64,000 nt of DNA from Thermoproteota archaeon (GCA_030130125.1 JARZZM010000018.1:1-64000); one strand, 5' to 3'. Counted from the first letter of the stretch, positions 43,340-53,147 are shown. Notes: generated by a model not told the origin, from the sequence alone. Program-made: numbers and translations.

Positions 43340-44852
43340 TGTTCCTCCCCTCGTATATGAAGCTCCTTAACTTGGCCGGTAGCTCCACGATCCTCACCCT
43401 CACCTGTTCCATAGTATCTCGATCCCTGAGGGTGACTGTCTCGTCCTCCATCGTCTGGTGATCCACCGTAACGCAGGCCGGGGTACCCACCTCGTCCATC
43501 CTTCTGTATCTCCTGCCTATAGTTCCTGATTCATCATAGAAGGCCACGAAGCCCTCCGATATTAACATCCTGTAGATCTCCTTAGCTTTCTTGGGCATTC
43601 CATCCTTCTTCATTAGTGGGAAGACCGCCACCTCGATGGGCGCTAGGTATCTCGGAAGCTGCAGCCAGACCCTCTCCTCGTCCTCCCTGTAGGCAAGCAT
43701 CAGCTCATGGAACAACACCCTATCCAAGCCTATGGATGGCTCGTAGAGGTGCGGTAGGAGCTTCCTCTTGCCGTCGGGGCTGGTGACCCTGAGATCGTTT
43801 CCTGAGACCTTCATGTGGCCAGACAGATCATAGTCCGTGCGGTAGGCGTTGTTGACCAGCTCGACCCAACCCAAGTCCTCGGTATAGACCTCCAGATCCC
43901 AGTGGGCTAGAGCATAGTGGGCCTTCTCACCCTCTATGAGCTCCCTATATCGGAGCCTTTCCAGAGGAAAGCCCAGCACCTCGCTGAAGAACTTCTGGTA
44001 CAGAACCAGCCAGTAGGTTATAAGGTGGTTTATGGTGTAGCCTGTCTCGAGACCTTCTCTAGCGGTCATCTCCACTATTCTCCCCGTCTCCCTGTCCTCC
44101 CTCCTGAGGAACCTTATCTTGTAGTCCATGTAGGGTTCGAGCTTCTCGCGGTACATCTCGTCGGGATTATCCGGATCGAAGAACACGTGAATCTCCAGCT
44201 GCTGAAACTCCCTCATCCTTATCAAGGCTCTTCTCGGGGAGATCTCGTTCCTGAAGACCCTTCCAACCTGTCCGAGGATGAAGGGAAGTTTCCCCCTCAT
44301 GGTCATGTATGACTTCCTGAACTCCACCACGCTCCCCTGAGTTGTCTCCGGCCTCAGCGCGGCGTTGGGCTCCTCGGCCTCAGCACCTACCGAGAGGGTG
44401 AACATCAGGTTGAACTTCTTTATTCCAGTCCACTCCTTGGAACCGCACTTGGGACATTTTATCCCGTTATCCACTATGATCTTCATCAGCTCTTCGTCCG
44501 AAAGTCCCTCCAAGTTCTCTTCTATACCCAAGGTTTCCTCTATCAGTTTATCAACCCTGAACCTCGAGTGGCACCTCTTGCACTCTATTAGCTTGTCGAA
44601 GAAGTGTTCCAAGTGGCCCGAAGCCTCGAATACCTTGAGTGGAAGTATGTTAGGGGTCTCTATCTCATGTACTCCCTCGGGAAGCACTATCTCCCTCCTC
44701 CAGAGGGAGACTATCTTTTCTTTCATCCTGAGGCCTAGAGGCCCGTAAACATAGAAGCCCGCGGGAGCCCCAGAGTAGACATCCCTAGAGGATGGCCAGA
44801 AGAAACCCCTCCTCGTGGCCAGCTCCACGATCTTATCGTACGTACCCCTCAT
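43323..44852 (-). CDS. glyS: Glycyl-tRNA synthetase, alpha2 class II type
   Basis: 509 residues. Motifs: YDKIVELATRRGFFWPSSR at the start, ALRPETTQGSVVEFRK, the motif 2 FRNEISPRRALIRMREFQQLE, and motif 3 near GLDRVLF. An inserted zinc-binding part has CKRCHSRF and CPKCGS. The anticodon-binding domain forms the C-terminal 120 residues. Somewhat shorter than many archaeal GlyRS (about 570). It overlaps the phosphoribosyltransferase gene by 20 bases. Confidence 0.96.
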   Translation of the reverse strand: MRGTYDKIVELATRRGFFWPSSRDVYSGAPAGFYVYGPLGLRMKEKIVSLWRREIVLPEGVHEIETPNILPLKVFEASGHLEHFFDKLIECKRCHSRFRVDKLIEETLGIEENLEGLSDEELMKIIVDNGIKCPKCGSKEWTGIKKFNLMFTLSVGAEAEEPNAALRPETTQGSVVEFRKSYMTMRGKLPFILGQVGRVFRNEISPRRALIRMREFQQLEIHVFFDPDNPDEMYREKLEPYMDYKIRFLRREDRETGRIVEMTAREGLETGYTINHLITYWLVLYQKFFSEVLGFPLERLRYRELIEGEKAHYALAHWDLEVYTEDLGWVELVNNAYRTDYDLSGHMKVSGNDLRVTSPDGKRKLLPHLYEPSIGLDRVLFHELMLAYREDEERVWLQLPRYLAPIEVAVFPLMKKDGMPKKAKEIYRMLISEGFVAFYDESGTIGRRYRRMDEVGTPACVTVDHQTMEDETVTLRDRDTMEQVRVRIVELPAKLRSFIYEGRNIKDLL

Positions 44853-45414
44853 TTTCCACTACCCACCTCACGATATCATCAGGCACTCCCGCTTGCCTCA
44901 GTACCTCGTATATGTAATCTTGGCCCTTATCACCGTACTTCATAAAGAAGTATCTGACGGTCTCAGCGTATTCCCAAAAATATATGACCCAAGCATCCGT
45001 CTCCTCCGAGTAATAGTCCGGCTTAATCTTGCTCCAAGGCTTGTAGTGCATGGTAGCTACCCTAACTTCAGCAGCTCCCCTCTCCTCCAAGTGTTCCTTG
45101 GCCACGATGAGGCTGTCTCCCGTGTCAGCTACATCGTCCACTAGCAAGACCTTCTTACCGTCTAGTCTCGTGGGAAGGGGTTCCACGACCTCAGCTCCTT
45201 CCCTGATGTCGAGGGCTTCATAATGAACCACCCTTATGCTCCTTATATCCCTCACATCCAAGAAATCGCTCAGGAGCCTAGCTATCACCACTCCGCCCCT
45301 GAGTATCGCCACGATCGTGTCGGGCTTGAAACCCGAATTTATTACGGAATCCGCCAGCCTTCTAGCATAGATCAATGCGTCATCAGGGCTGACATGCAGG
45401 AACTTCATGGACAC
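44833..45414 (-). CDS. Purine phosphoribosyltransferase (hypoxanthine/xanthine-guanine type)
   Basis: 193 residues, GTG start after GGAGGTG. PRPP-binding loop: VLLVDDVADTGDSLIVA near residues 97-113; an early ILRGGVVIARLL loop at about 38-49. The C-terminal part (YYSEETDAWVIYFWEYAETV) matches archaeal Gpt/Hpt-like salvage enzymes. It uses PRPP from prs to salvage purine bases. It is transcribed with mazG-like and glyS. Confidence 0.85.
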   Translation of the reverse strand: MSMKFLHVSPDDALIYARRLADSVINSGFKPDTIVAILRGGVVIARLLSDFLDVRDIRSIRVVHYEALDIREGAEVVEPLPTRLDGKKVLLVDDVADTGDSLIVAKEHLEERGAAEVRVATMHYKPWSKIKPDYYSEETDAWVIYFWEYAETVRYFFMKYGDKGQDYIYEVLRQAGVPDDIVRWVVENEGYVR

Positions 45415-45417
45415 GTG

Positions 45418-45714
45418 TCACACCTCCGGGCACCTACAGGGGATCGATCCACATTTGGGACATCCTTTTCCATATCTTTCAACAAAAGCAGATTCCAAAT
45501 CTATGGAGAGAAGATCGGCTAGGCTTAGCAGCCATGCGAGAACATCGGCAAACTCTTCCTTGAGGTTGTCGTCATCGGAGGTCCTCAGAGACCTGAAGAG
45601 CTCCCCTAGCTCCTCCCCCAAGTGGAGAGCGGTTCCCTTAACGCCTCTTTTACGGTCTCTCTCGCCGTAAATCTTTCTTATCAGCTCTTGGGCCTCGGAT
45701 ATTCTCATCGGCAT
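45418..45714 (-). CDS. MazG-like nucleotide pyrophosphohydrolase with cysteine-rich tail
   Basis: 98 residues. MazG-type helices with the metal-binding acidic residues are seen in HLGEELGELFRSLR (EExxE) and EEFADVLAWLLSLAD (ExxD). The C-terminus adds a small zinc-knuckle-like CPKCGSIPCRC, unusual in classic MazG but present in archaeal relatives. It likely cleans non-standard NTPs or dNTPs. It is next to the purine phosphoribosyltransferase. Confidence 0.88.
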   Translation of the reverse strand: MPMRISEAQELIRKIYGERDRKRGVKGTALHLGEELGELFRSLRTSDDDNLKEEFADVLAWLLSLADLLSIDLESAFVERYGKGCPKCGSIPCRCPEV

Positions 45715-45721
45715 TACCTGC

Positions 45722-45883
45722 TCACATGAGCTGAAGAGCTATTATGACGACGCCCGTTACGACCGATAGCAAGACGGGGAACCACTTGGGGACCTTTAAG
45801 CCGCCTGCCTCGTCTGTGCTGAAGGTCAGGATACCAGCAACGGACATCGGCATGAAGCTCTTATCCTTCTTACCCTTGGGCAT
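45722..45883 (-). CDS. secG: Sec61-beta subunit of the protein translocase
   Basis: 53 residues from the ATG after GGGGGTAAC; a longer frame to 45913 has no such site. It has the Sec61-beta plan: a basic start (MPKGKKDK), MPMSVAGILTFSTDEA, LKVPKWFPVLLSVVTGVVIIAL with one C-terminal membrane helix. It is the small tail-anchored subunit of the SecYE-beta channel. A TATA-like TTTATTAGT lies between it and the divergent lactamase gene. Confidence 0.85.
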   Translation of the reverse strand: MPKGKKDKSFMPMSVAGILTFSTDEAGGLKVPKWFPVLLSVVTGVVIIALQLM

Positions 45884-45944
45884 GTTACCCCCGCGCTCGG
45901 GGAGCTGGACCACACTAATAAATTTGCAATGGTGAGTTCAGGAG

Positions 45945-46871
45945 ATGAGAATAAGGTTCAGAAACGGCATAGAACTCGACTGTGGAGGAAAGCTGCTCCT
46001 AGACCCAGTGAGGACAGTGAAAGACGTACCTTCTCTCATATCCCACGCTCATTCTGATCACGTACCCAAGGATGTGGGGAATCCCTTGGGGCGGATCATA
46101 GCTACCGAGGGAACCGCGGCTCTCATCCGGAGGAGGTATGGAAATGGAACCATGGACATCATCCATTTCGACGAGAGCGTGGAACTGGGACCCTTAGAGG
46201 TGTATGCCTTCCCAGCTGGGCATATATACGGATCCGCAGGGTTCTTGATAAATTGTGGAAGAAGAACTATCTTTTATACAGGGGATGTGAATCCTCTCGG
46301 CGGGCTTACGGTGGAGAGTCCCGCTAGGATCCCGAGTTCGGACGTACTGATAATCGAGTCCACCTACGGGCATCCCAGATACAGGTTCCCCGATCCCCAT
46401 AAGGTGAGGACGGATATAGCTAGGTGGGTCGCGGAGGAGGTGTCCTCCGGTAGATCCCCTGTCATAGAGGCATACCTAGTGGGAAAGTCTCAAGAAGTTA
46501 TAGCTCTCCTGAACAAGTACACGAATGTGGAGGTCGTGGTCTCTGAAAGAGTCGCCGAGGTGAGTGAACCTCTCAGGGATAGGTTCGGGCTCAAATATAA
46601 GACTTCGACTGACGGGCCCCATGTCCTAGTCACCCATAGGGCTAGGATCAATGGGAAGGCTAGGGTGACTGGCTGGGCCCTCTTCTCTAAGAGGAGACAG
46701 GATTTCCCGCTGAGTGCCCATGCCGATTTCGATGGGCTCGTGAGTATAGTTATGGGCACCAACCCCGAGAAGGTGCTGACCGTCTATGGGTTCAGCGAGG
46801 AATTCGCTAAATGGTTGAAAAAATGGGGGATTGATGCTCAACCGCTTGGAGGAGAATGGATGGAGCTCTGA
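45945..46871 (+). CDS. Metallo-beta-lactamase fold RNA/DNA exonuclease-like protein (COG1236)
   Basis: 308 residues. Metal motifs: SHAHSDHV (HxHxDH), FPAGHIYGSAGF, YTGDVNP and DFPLSAHADFDGLV. Short for CPSF73-like nucleases: no clear KH domains and a reduced beta-CASP. Members related to the family process RNA ends or act in DNA repair. ATG is six bases from CAGGAG. It is convergent with the Lrp gene, stop next to stop. Confidence 0.85.
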   Translation: MRIRFRNGIELDCGGKLLLDPVRTVKDVPSLISHAHSDHVPKDVGNPLGRIIATEGTAALIRRRYGNGTMDIIHFDESVELGPLEVYAFPAGHIYGSAGFLINCGRRTIFYTGDVNPLGGLTVESPARIPSSDVLIIESTYGHPRYRFPDPHKVRTDIARWVAEEVSSGRSPVIEAYLVGKSQEVIALLNKYTNVEVVVSERVAEVSEPLRDRFGLKYKTSTDGPHVLVTHRARINGKARVTGWALFSKRRQDFPLSAHADFDGLVSIVMGTNPEKVLTVYGFSEEFAKWLKKWGIDAQPLGGEWMEL

Positions 46872-47369
46872 TCATCTCTTCTTCGTGGTAATCCCGGGTA
46901 TCTCATCGGGAACCACAGAGGGCCTCTCCTTGACGGTGTCGAGGACGAGGGATGTGTTCGTGTCCCTGAGACCGGGTATGCTCTGGATCTTCCGGAGTAT
47001 ATCGTTCAACTCGGATTGGCTGCCAGCTATGACCTTGAGCACCACATCATACTGACCAGTTATCTCATGTACTTCAAGTACCGAGTTCCCTAGGAGCTCC
47101 ACCACTTTTTTAGCCACATCTGTGTGCTTGCCTGGTTCCGTCTCTAACAGGATTATATACTTGTTCCCCTTACCGAGTTTAGCGTGGTCAACGAGAGCGG
47201 TGTACCCCTTTATTATACCAAGCTCCTCGAGCTTCCTGACCTTCTTCATGACACCAGCAGGGCTCATTCCGAGCTCTCTGGCTATCTGGGTATAGGTTAT
47301 CCTTCCATTCTCCACCAGTTTCCTCAATATCTCTATCTCCTTCGCGGTTATTCCCTTTACTCTAGGCAT
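46872..47369 (-). CDS. Lrp/AsnC-family transcriptional regulator
   Basis: About 165 residues. ATG 47369 is chosen: the upstream 25 codons have no support and the site GGGGGTG precedes this ATG. A winged helix (ITAKEIEILRKLVENGRITYTQIARELGMSPAGVMKKVRKLEELGIIKG, cited for EILRKL, YTQIARELG and GVMKKVRKLEELGII) is followed by an effector-binding (RAM) domain ending with the conserved GQYDVVLKV. It likely senses an amino acid. Targets unknown. Confidence 0.9.
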   Translation of the reverse strand: MPRVKGITAKEIEILRKLVENGRITYTQIARELGMSPAGVMKKVRKLEELGIIKGYTALVDHAKLGKGNKYIILLETEPGKHTDVAKKVVELLGNSVLEVHEITGQYDVVLKVIAGSQSELNDILRKIQSIPGLRDTNTSLVLDTVKERPSVVPDEIPGITTKKR

Positions 47370-47489
47370 GAGATAACACCCCCACAGCGCCGTCCAAGGG
47401 GATGGGGAGTCGGTTCCCGACTCCTTGCTAACATCTACACCCACGTAAATAAAAAGATTTTTGCATTATGAGGGGATGGTGTTATAGAA

Positions 47490-49154
47490 GTGCGGTATAA
47501 TGTGGCACTGGATGTTGCCACTGAGAGGAGTAAGGATCTTTTCACCCTCCCGGGGATATACTCGGCATTATTGCTCAATATTGTTGCCGTTACACTCCCG
47601 TGGAGTGGACTTCATGTAGTAGGAGCTTACCTGTCTTCCTTGAGATACCTGTTCACATCTGCTCTCTTCTCAACAACATCCTTGTTCTCAGTCTGGAGGA
47701 GCGCCGAGTATTTCGACCTGAGGAGATCCTTATGGACCTCCTTTTTCGTAACGGCACCACTTGCCTTTGGGGTTCTTCTTGAGGGATTGGTTATCCCCTT
47801 TTATTCGCTTTGCTACACGTCTCTCCTCCTTGCCTCTCTCATATCTTGGTCCATGGGAAAATCTACCAAATCTAAGTTGCTGCCATTCATCCTAGCTGGG
47901 GAGGCGATCGCTGTCAATGGACTGTCGCTCCAGCTTCTCTCGATCCTCATCTCATCGATGATCTCAGCTCGCCTCGTGGGGGCAGTTGTGGGTTCGATAA
48001 CCGAGCCAGTTATAGGGCTCAAGGGATTCGATGGTGTCAGGGCTCTAGCAGATATCGTACTGGGGGATTCCGGGGCCTCTCTAGAGGAGAAGTTGGTGGA
48101 GAGGGGCGTGAAGGGCTTCGCCAGTTTTGATGTCATAAAACTAGGTGAATCGGTGATTACAGCTATTGATGTGCATCCTGGTCCATTTAGGATGGGAAGC
48201 CACGATCTCCCGAGGAGAGTCTTAGCTCGTCTCAGGGATAGGGGGTTGAATCCTATCTTTCTGAGGAGAGCATGTTCTCACGAGAGAAATCTAGCCTCAT
48301 CGAAGTTCACGGATGAGATACTGGAGGAGATCGTGAGGTCATTAGGTAAGGTAACGCCCTGCTGCATCGGGGAACCGGTGTTCACCTCAAATGATGGGTT
48401 CGAGGTCGGTGCCCAGAGATTCGATGACACCCTGCTCTTCACCGTCTCGGGCAGGCCTCTAGAGAGTTTCGAAGATATCCCACATGAGATCGAGGGGGTC
48501 TTAGCTAGGGAATTGGGGGTTAATGTGTCAGTTGTGGATAGACATGATTCGCTCAGAAGAGATTGGTACGAGATGGCCTTCATTGACTCGGAACTGGGTC
48601 AGAAATTGGTCAGGATCCTTTTAGAAGTGGGGAGATCCGCCCTTCAAAGGGAATGTCGGGAGAGAGTGTTAGTGGGATACCGATGGGATGACCCTGGCTG
48701 GCCTTCCGTAGGGCGCGGAGGGGTTGGGGTGGTCAGTTTGAGGGTGGGCGATATTACCGCCTCCTATATGATGATAGACGGCAACAACATGGTCCCCGAG
48801 CTCAGGGATCTGATAGATGAGTTCGCTCCCCGAGGAGTTAGGGTGATAGTATCCACTACCGATACTCATGAGACTATCTCCACCAAGCACAGGTATAATC
48901 CGGTCGGCAACGAATGCCGTACCGAAGAGTGCCTGAGGGAGAGAGCATCCTACCTCATTGACTTGGTTAAGAAGTCGATAGGATCCATGGAAGAGGTAAA
49001 GGCTGAGTGTTACAGGGGGGAAGTGGAGGCTGTGTTCATGGGAAGCGAGCTCATGGCAATGCTCTCGTCCCTAATGGGATCAAGCAGGCTGGCCAAACCC
49101 TTGCTGGCGTTGGCAATGCTTCCACAAATTGTGGCCCTTCTCCTGTGGGTGTGA
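47490..49154 (+). CDS. DUF2070 membrane protein
   Basis: 554 residues, GTG start. Six or seven hydrophobic segments lie in the first half (to about 170) and a soluble domain follows with the family motif IDVHPGPFRMGSHDLPRRVLARL near 229-251. The last residues (MLPQIVALLLWV) form a terminal helix. DUF2070 is confined to archaea; no function is known, but the HPGPF motif resembles a catalytic loop. The Lrp gene on the other side of a shared promoter may regulate it. Confidence 0.88.
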   Translation: MRYNVALDVATERSKDLFTLPGIYSALLLNIVAVTLPWSGLHVVGAYLSSLRYLFTSALFSTTSLFSVWRSAEYFDLRRSLWTSFFVTAPLAFGVLLEGLVIPFYSLCYTSLLLASLISWSMGKSTKSKLLPFILAGEAIAVNGLSLQLLSILISSMISARLVGAVVGSITEPVIGLKGFDGVRALADIVLGDSGASLEEKLVERGVKGFASFDVIKLGESVITAIDVHPGPFRMGSHDLPRRVLARLRDRGLNPIFLRRACSHERNLASSKFTDEILEEIVRSLGKVTPCCIGEPVFTSNDGFEVGAQRFDDTLLFTVSGRPLESFEDIPHEIEGVLARELGVNVSVVDRHDSLRRDWYEMAFIDSELGQKLVRILLEVGRSALQRECRERVLVGYRWDDPGWPSVGRGGVGVVSLRVGDITASYMMIDGNNMVPELRDLIDEFAPRGVRVIVSTTDTHETISTKHRYNPVGNECRTEECLRERASYLIDLVKKSIGSMEEVKAECYRGEVEAVFMGSELMAMLSSLMGSSRLAKPLLALAMLPQIVALLLWV

Positions 49155-49168
49155 ACCGGATTGGGCAG

Positions 49169-49180
49169 GATAAGATTTAT
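49169..49180 (+). promoter_or_regulatory. TATA box of tRNA-Lys
   Basis: AAGATTTATCTA lies about 30 bases before the tRNA 5' end at 49207, the usual distance for an archaeal tRNA promoter. Confidence 0.5.
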
Positions 49181-49206
49181 CTAGGGGAGGACCTTACAAT
49201 CCATCC

Positions 49207-49286
<80 letters not shown>

Positions 49287-49298
49287 GGGGTGATCCGG

Positions 49299-49655
49299 TT
49301 GAGCGATCTCGACAGGGCAAAGGAGCTGCTGGAGGAGGCTAGAAGGGAACGCTCCGAGGTGGAGAGGTATCTCACGCTCATAAAGGAATCGATGATACAC
49401 TCGTTCAGGGCAGGGCTCAGCAGGTTAGGAATCGAAGCCGACCATGAGAACGTCCTGAGGCTCTATCTCACGACTCCCCACGCGTATAGACCTTCGGTGG
49501 GAGAGCCGGAATTGGAGGAGTTCGAGTTCAGGTATGGCCTCATCACATCAGATAAACTAGGTGCAATGAGGGTAGACGACAGATTCTTGGATGCGATCCT
49601 AGATCTGGCTGAGAGGATATACTTCTGGGCCGAATCCATAAACAAGAAATGGTGA
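49299..49655 (+). CDS. Helical hypothetical protein next to tRNA-Lys
   Basis: About 118 residues from TTG 49299, four bases after GGGGTGAT. It starts as a charged coiled coil (LDRAKELLEEARRERSEVERYL) and continues as helices with a conserved-looking LRLYLTTPHAYRPSVGEPELEEFEF. I do not recognise the family. Its 16-base distance from the tRNA suggests cotranscription with it. Confidence 0.65.
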   Translation: MSDLDRAKELLEEARRERSEVERYLTLIKESMIHSFRAGLSRLGIEADHENVLRLYLTTPHAYRPSVGEPELEEFEFRYGLITSDKLGAMRVDDRFLDAILDLAERIYFWAESINKKW

Positions 49656-49671
49656 GTTAGGACCGGAATGA

Positions 49672-50877
49672 TCACTCGAACCTGAGCGCCTTAGCCGGTT
49701 CCAGCCTCGCCGCCTGCAAGGCGGGTGGAAGGGCGCCTAATATCGTGATGAAGAGGGTTACACCAGCTATGGCCATAGCGTGCTCGGGTAGTAGGGTGGG
49801 CGTTATCACGAAGGAGGTGGCATGTGGTCCGCCCATCTCCCCTGGACCCATTACGGTCGCCAAGAGCAGGGAGGCCCCATATCCGAGCAGCATACCAGAT
49901 ATTATGGCCATGCTGCTCATCAGAATTCCTTCAAAGAGAAAGGATATGGCTATGTCCCTCTGAGAGGCGCCCATTGCCCTCATCACCCCTATTATCCTAG
50001 TACGCTCGGTAACCGCGGTGAACATCGCGTTCATTATCCCTATCGACGCGACCACTATGGTCATGGCAGCTATCGCCCCTAGGACCAGTAGTGACATGTT
50101 GACCACAGTGTCAAGCTGCTTCTGAATGTCCTTCATGGCTATAGGGAAGGCTGTGTCCCCATACTCATCGCTGAGTTGGTCTACCACCTTGTCCACGCTA
50201 TCCACATCCTCAGCTACTATTGCCAGTATCGTGTAGCTTCTCTGCCCCATCAGCTTGACGTAGAGCTTCATGGCATAGTCTATGGGTGCCAGTATGGATC
50301 TGTCAACATCTGCTATTATGGACGTTCCGTAAGGCGCAGCGATCCCATAGATCCTTGGCCTGGTCGTGAGTGTGTCGTCGTAGGACACCTTCACATTAAG
50401 TCCTATCAAACCCTCGATCTCTTCTGGAGGTAGCTCGTTTACCAACTTGTATCCCAGCACCACAGCCTCCTCCTTTGGGTTGGGGGGCCAATCTCCATAC
50501 AGGAGTTCTATATCGGGGAAGACATCCTCGACATAGTTCATATCGACCCCCATGACCACATAGGTCTTGCTCTTCCCTAAGATGGTGAGGTTCATTGGGA
50601 TCCTTATCAGAGGCATCACAGCCTCCACCCCCTCCATTCCCTCTATCTTGCTGACATCCAAGTCGTCGAACATCTTCTCCCGAGCTGAGAGGTAGATCAG
50701 TCTCATGCTGCTGCCCTTGAATATGTCCTTGAGGGCCAAACCGTAACCTGTGGCGAATGATATCACTGCAGTCAGGGTCAAGACTCCCAAGAATATCCCT
50801 AGCAGGGTAAGCGCTGCCCTCTTCCTCCTGCTCATCATGGCCTTGTAGGAGAACTTCACGATGTCACGGGACTTCAA
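49672..50877 (-). CDS. ABC transporter permease, MacB/FtsX type
   Basis: 401 residues. One N-terminal membrane helix (RRKRAALTLLGIFLGVLTLTAVISFATGYG, cited for GIFLGVLTL), a large outer MacB-periplasmic-core-like domain (about 45-260), then three helices in the FtsX arrangement with TERTRIIGVMRAMGASQRDI and the last GALPPALQAARLEPAKALRFE. It is the permease of an exporter that uses mechanical coupling rather than substrate passage through the membrane. It overlaps the adaptor gene by 14 bases. Confidence 0.93.
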   Translation of the reverse strand: MKSRDIVKFSYKAMMSRRKRAALTLLGIFLGVLTLTAVISFATGYGLALKDIFKGSSMRLIYLSAREKMFDDLDVSKIEGMEGVEAVMPLIRIPMNLTILGKSKTYVVMGVDMNYVEDVFPDIELLYGDWPPNPKEEAVVLGYKLVNELPPEEIEGLIGLNVKVSYDDTLTTRPRIYGIAAPYGTSIIADVDRSILAPIDYAMKLYVKLMGQRSYTILAIVAEDVDSVDKVVDQLSDEYGDTAFPIAMKDIQKQLDTVVNMSLLVLGAIAAMTIVVASIGIMNAMFTAVTERTRIIGVMRAMGASQRDIAISFLFEGILMSSMAIISGMLLGYGASLLLATVMGPGEMGGPHATSFVITPTLLPEHAMAIAGVTLFITILGALPPALQAARLEPAKALRFE

Positions 50878-52462
50878 TCTCCTCGGACCTCCTGCCGAAT
50901 ATGACTTTGCCCACTATCAGCCCTATCACCAAGCCAGCCACAGCCCAGACCACCGCGTAGCGGGGATCAGTCATGGTAACCGTCGTCTTGGACGGTTGCT
51001 CGGTTGCTTGGGGTCCCTCAACCGAGACCTCCCTCCTAGTCTCTTTCCAGTTCTCTGGAGAAGCCATGTACTTTACAACTACGCCTATCTTGGGTGGAAG
51101 CTTATCCTCAGGGACCTGACACGATAGAGCGAAGCCAGTGCTCTCTCCATCATCCAGCTCCCCCAAGTAAGTGGATGTGCCCACGCAGACCCCTGATTCT
51201 ATGGTCACATTGATGTTATCGGCCTGTCTATTACCGACATTTGCTAAATTGCCCCTGATCCTCAGCTTGCCCTTGCTGTAGCTGGCTTCCATTGAGGAGA
51301 TGACTACCCTAGCTTCCTCTATCCTCCCAAACCCGACCTCGGTGTTGAGCTGCTTGGTCACATCCTTATCTTTTTCCTCCTCCGTGTAGGTAAACGAGAG
51401 GCTCAGCCTATAGGATTTGCTGTCCTCTGATGGTAGCAGGCTCAACTTTATGCTCCTAGAATCGCCAGGTATCATGTCCCCTAGATCGAAGAGGGTGGGA
51501 CCAAGTACCGTGATCGTCTTGGATGAGAGTTGAAGCTTCACCTTTCTGGCTGTCTCATCTCCCACGTTCTTCACGATCAGGTTGACCTCGTTGGGTATGC
51601 CCGCGTAGAGCATGTGCTTATCGGAGAGTACGATCAAGCTAGGAGATGCCTCTTCCTCTTTCTCGTTCTTTTCAACCAGCTGAACGGTGAAGACCTTGGA
51701 TACGCTGTAGTCCTTCCCTCCGCTGGTGTAGTGCACCAAGACCGCCACCTTGTCCGTATCCTGATCCAAGTTCTCATCTGCGTATGCACCTATGTCATAC
51801 CTGACCGAGGCCCCGGGAGTCAGTAGAGCACCCCCGCTTATGGATGGGTTCAGTATTCTGGTCAGAGAGGCGCTGATCTGTATTGAGGTTATGTGAGCGT
51901 CTTCCTTCCCGGCATTCCTCAGAATGAGATACAGCGTGGAGGCTTCCCCCTTGACCACCTTTCCGCCGAGGGTGAAGTCGATCGAGGATCTTCCCTTCAC
52001 TTCTAGGCTGAAGGTGAATTGGTTAGCACCGCTTTTCACCACATCCCCGTCCTCATCGAGTACTTCGTAGCTCAGATTCACCTCGAAATCGTACCATCCG
52101 GGAGGGGTCTTCGTCGGGATTTCAACGCTGAAGGTGAGTGCGAACCCTTCCCCGTCCTCGAACCTGTCCTTGCCCAGTTGTATCCCAGGTATTAATTTCT
52201 CGATGCTACCCCCGTTGGGATTCCTTAGTGGTGAGGGTATCTTCAGCACAGCCTCCAAAGGCCTCAGAGTGTGATTTTCCTCCACGGATACTTGGAATAT
52301 TGCAGTCAGGGGGACCACCCCGTCTCCCGAGTGGACTATCAATGCCTCCTGCTGAGTTCCCCATCCATAATCCACCAAGGTCACATGGCCCTTAACGGCT
52401 GAGAGGGGCAGCAAGGGGATCAGGAGAAGGACTAGAAGGGCTCCTATATTACGCCTTGACAT
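50864..52462 (-). CDS. Exporter-associated secreted protein with CARDB/NEW3-like repeats
   Basis: 532 residues. A signal peptide (LLVLLLIPLLPLSAVKG) is followed by three or four beta-sandwich repeats of the NEW3/CARDB kind (LILRNAGKEDAHITSIQIS; LIVKNVGDETARKVKLQLS; LANVGNRQADNINVTIES). The C-terminus has one membrane helix (YAVVWAVAGLVIGLIVGKVIF) and a short basic tail. It probably acts as the outside partner of the MacB-like permease. It overlaps both neighbours by 14 bases, so the three genes form one operon. Confidence 0.82.
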   Translation of the reverse strand: MSRRNIGALLVLLLIPLLPLSAVKGHVTLVDYGWGTQQEALIVHSGDGVVPLTAIFQVSVEENHTLRPLEAVLKIPSPLRNPNGGSIEKLIPGIQLGKDRFEDGEGFALTFSVEIPTKTPPGWYDFEVNLSYEVLDEDGDVVKSGANQFTFSLEVKGRSSIDFTLGGKVVKGEASTLYLILRNAGKEDAHITSIQISASLTRILNPSISGGALLTPGASVRYDIGAYADENLDQDTDKVAVLVHYTSGGKDYSVSKVFTVQLVEKNEKEEEASPSLIVLSDKHMLYAGIPNEVNLIVKNVGDETARKVKLQLSSKTITVLGPTLFDLGDMIPGDSRSIKLSLLPSEDSKSYRLSLSFTYTEEEKDKDVTKQLNTEVGFGRIEEARVVISSMEASYSKGKLRIRGNLANVGNRQADNINVTIESGVCVGTSTYLGELDDGESTGFALSCQVPEDKLPPKIGVVVKYMASPENWKETRREVSVEGPQATEQPSKTTVTMTDPRYAVVWAVAGLVIGLIVGKVIFGRRSEEIEVP

Positions 52463-53147
52463 CGGGTATCACCTCTCCCAATATTTTACCATCCCTTATC
52501 TTCACGATACGGTCGGCCATTTCGGCCATCTTCTGGTCGTGGGTGACCATCACGACCGTCCGGCCCTCCTCAACTAGGGACCTCAGTATGCTCATCACCT
52601 GCAATCCGGAGGCCGTATCCAAGTTACCGGTGGGTTCGTCAGCGAGTATGACTATTGGATCGTTCGCCAATGCCCTTGCTATAGCCACCCTCTGTTGCTC
52701 CCCACCAGAAAGCTCGGTTGGCCTGTGATTGGCCCTATGCTCCAGACCTACGGCAGAGAGGAGTTCCATTATCTTCCTCCGGCGGTTGCCGTTGTACTCT
52801 CCTATTGCCAAGGCCAGTTCAACGTTCTCGTAGGCGGTGAGCCACGAAACCAGATTGAATGTCTGGAATATGAAGCCTATCGTCTTCCTCCTCAGGAGGG
52901 TGGCCTGCTTATCCGTGAGCCTCATTACATCCTTTCCGAATATCCTCACGGTCCCTGAGGTGGGTTTCGTGAGCAGACCAAGTATGCTAAGTAGGGTCGT
53001 CTTGCCGCTACCTGACGGGCCCATCACAGCAATGAACTCCCCCTTCCGAACAACTAGGGAGATTCCCCTGAGTGCCTCTACGTAGTTCCTCCTAGTTCCG
53101 TACCTCTTCCGGACATCCATCAGTTCGTAGACCGTATCTCCCTGCAT
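52449..53147 (-). CDS. ABC transporter ATP-binding protein (LolD/MacB type)
   Basis: 232 residues. Walker A GPSGSGKTT, Q-loop TFNLVSW, signature LSGGEQQRVAIARAL, Walker B VILADEPTGNL and switch histidine VMVTHDQ. It energises the adjacent permease. The promoter (minus strand) has TTTATTAAC near 53,188-53,198 and repeated GCTAAGTTATT elements nearby. Confidence 0.95.
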   Translation of the reverse strand: MQGDTVYELMDVRKRYGTRRNYVEALRGISLVVRKGEFIAVMGPSGSGKTTLLSILGLLTKPTSGTVRIFGKDVMRLTDKQATLLRRKTIGFIFQTFNLVSWLTAYENVELALAIGEYNGNRRRKIMELLSAVGLEHRANHRPTELSGGEQQRVAIARALANDPIVILADEPTGNLDTASGLQVMSILRSLVEEGRTVVMVTHDQKMAEMADRIVKIRDGKILGEVIPDVKA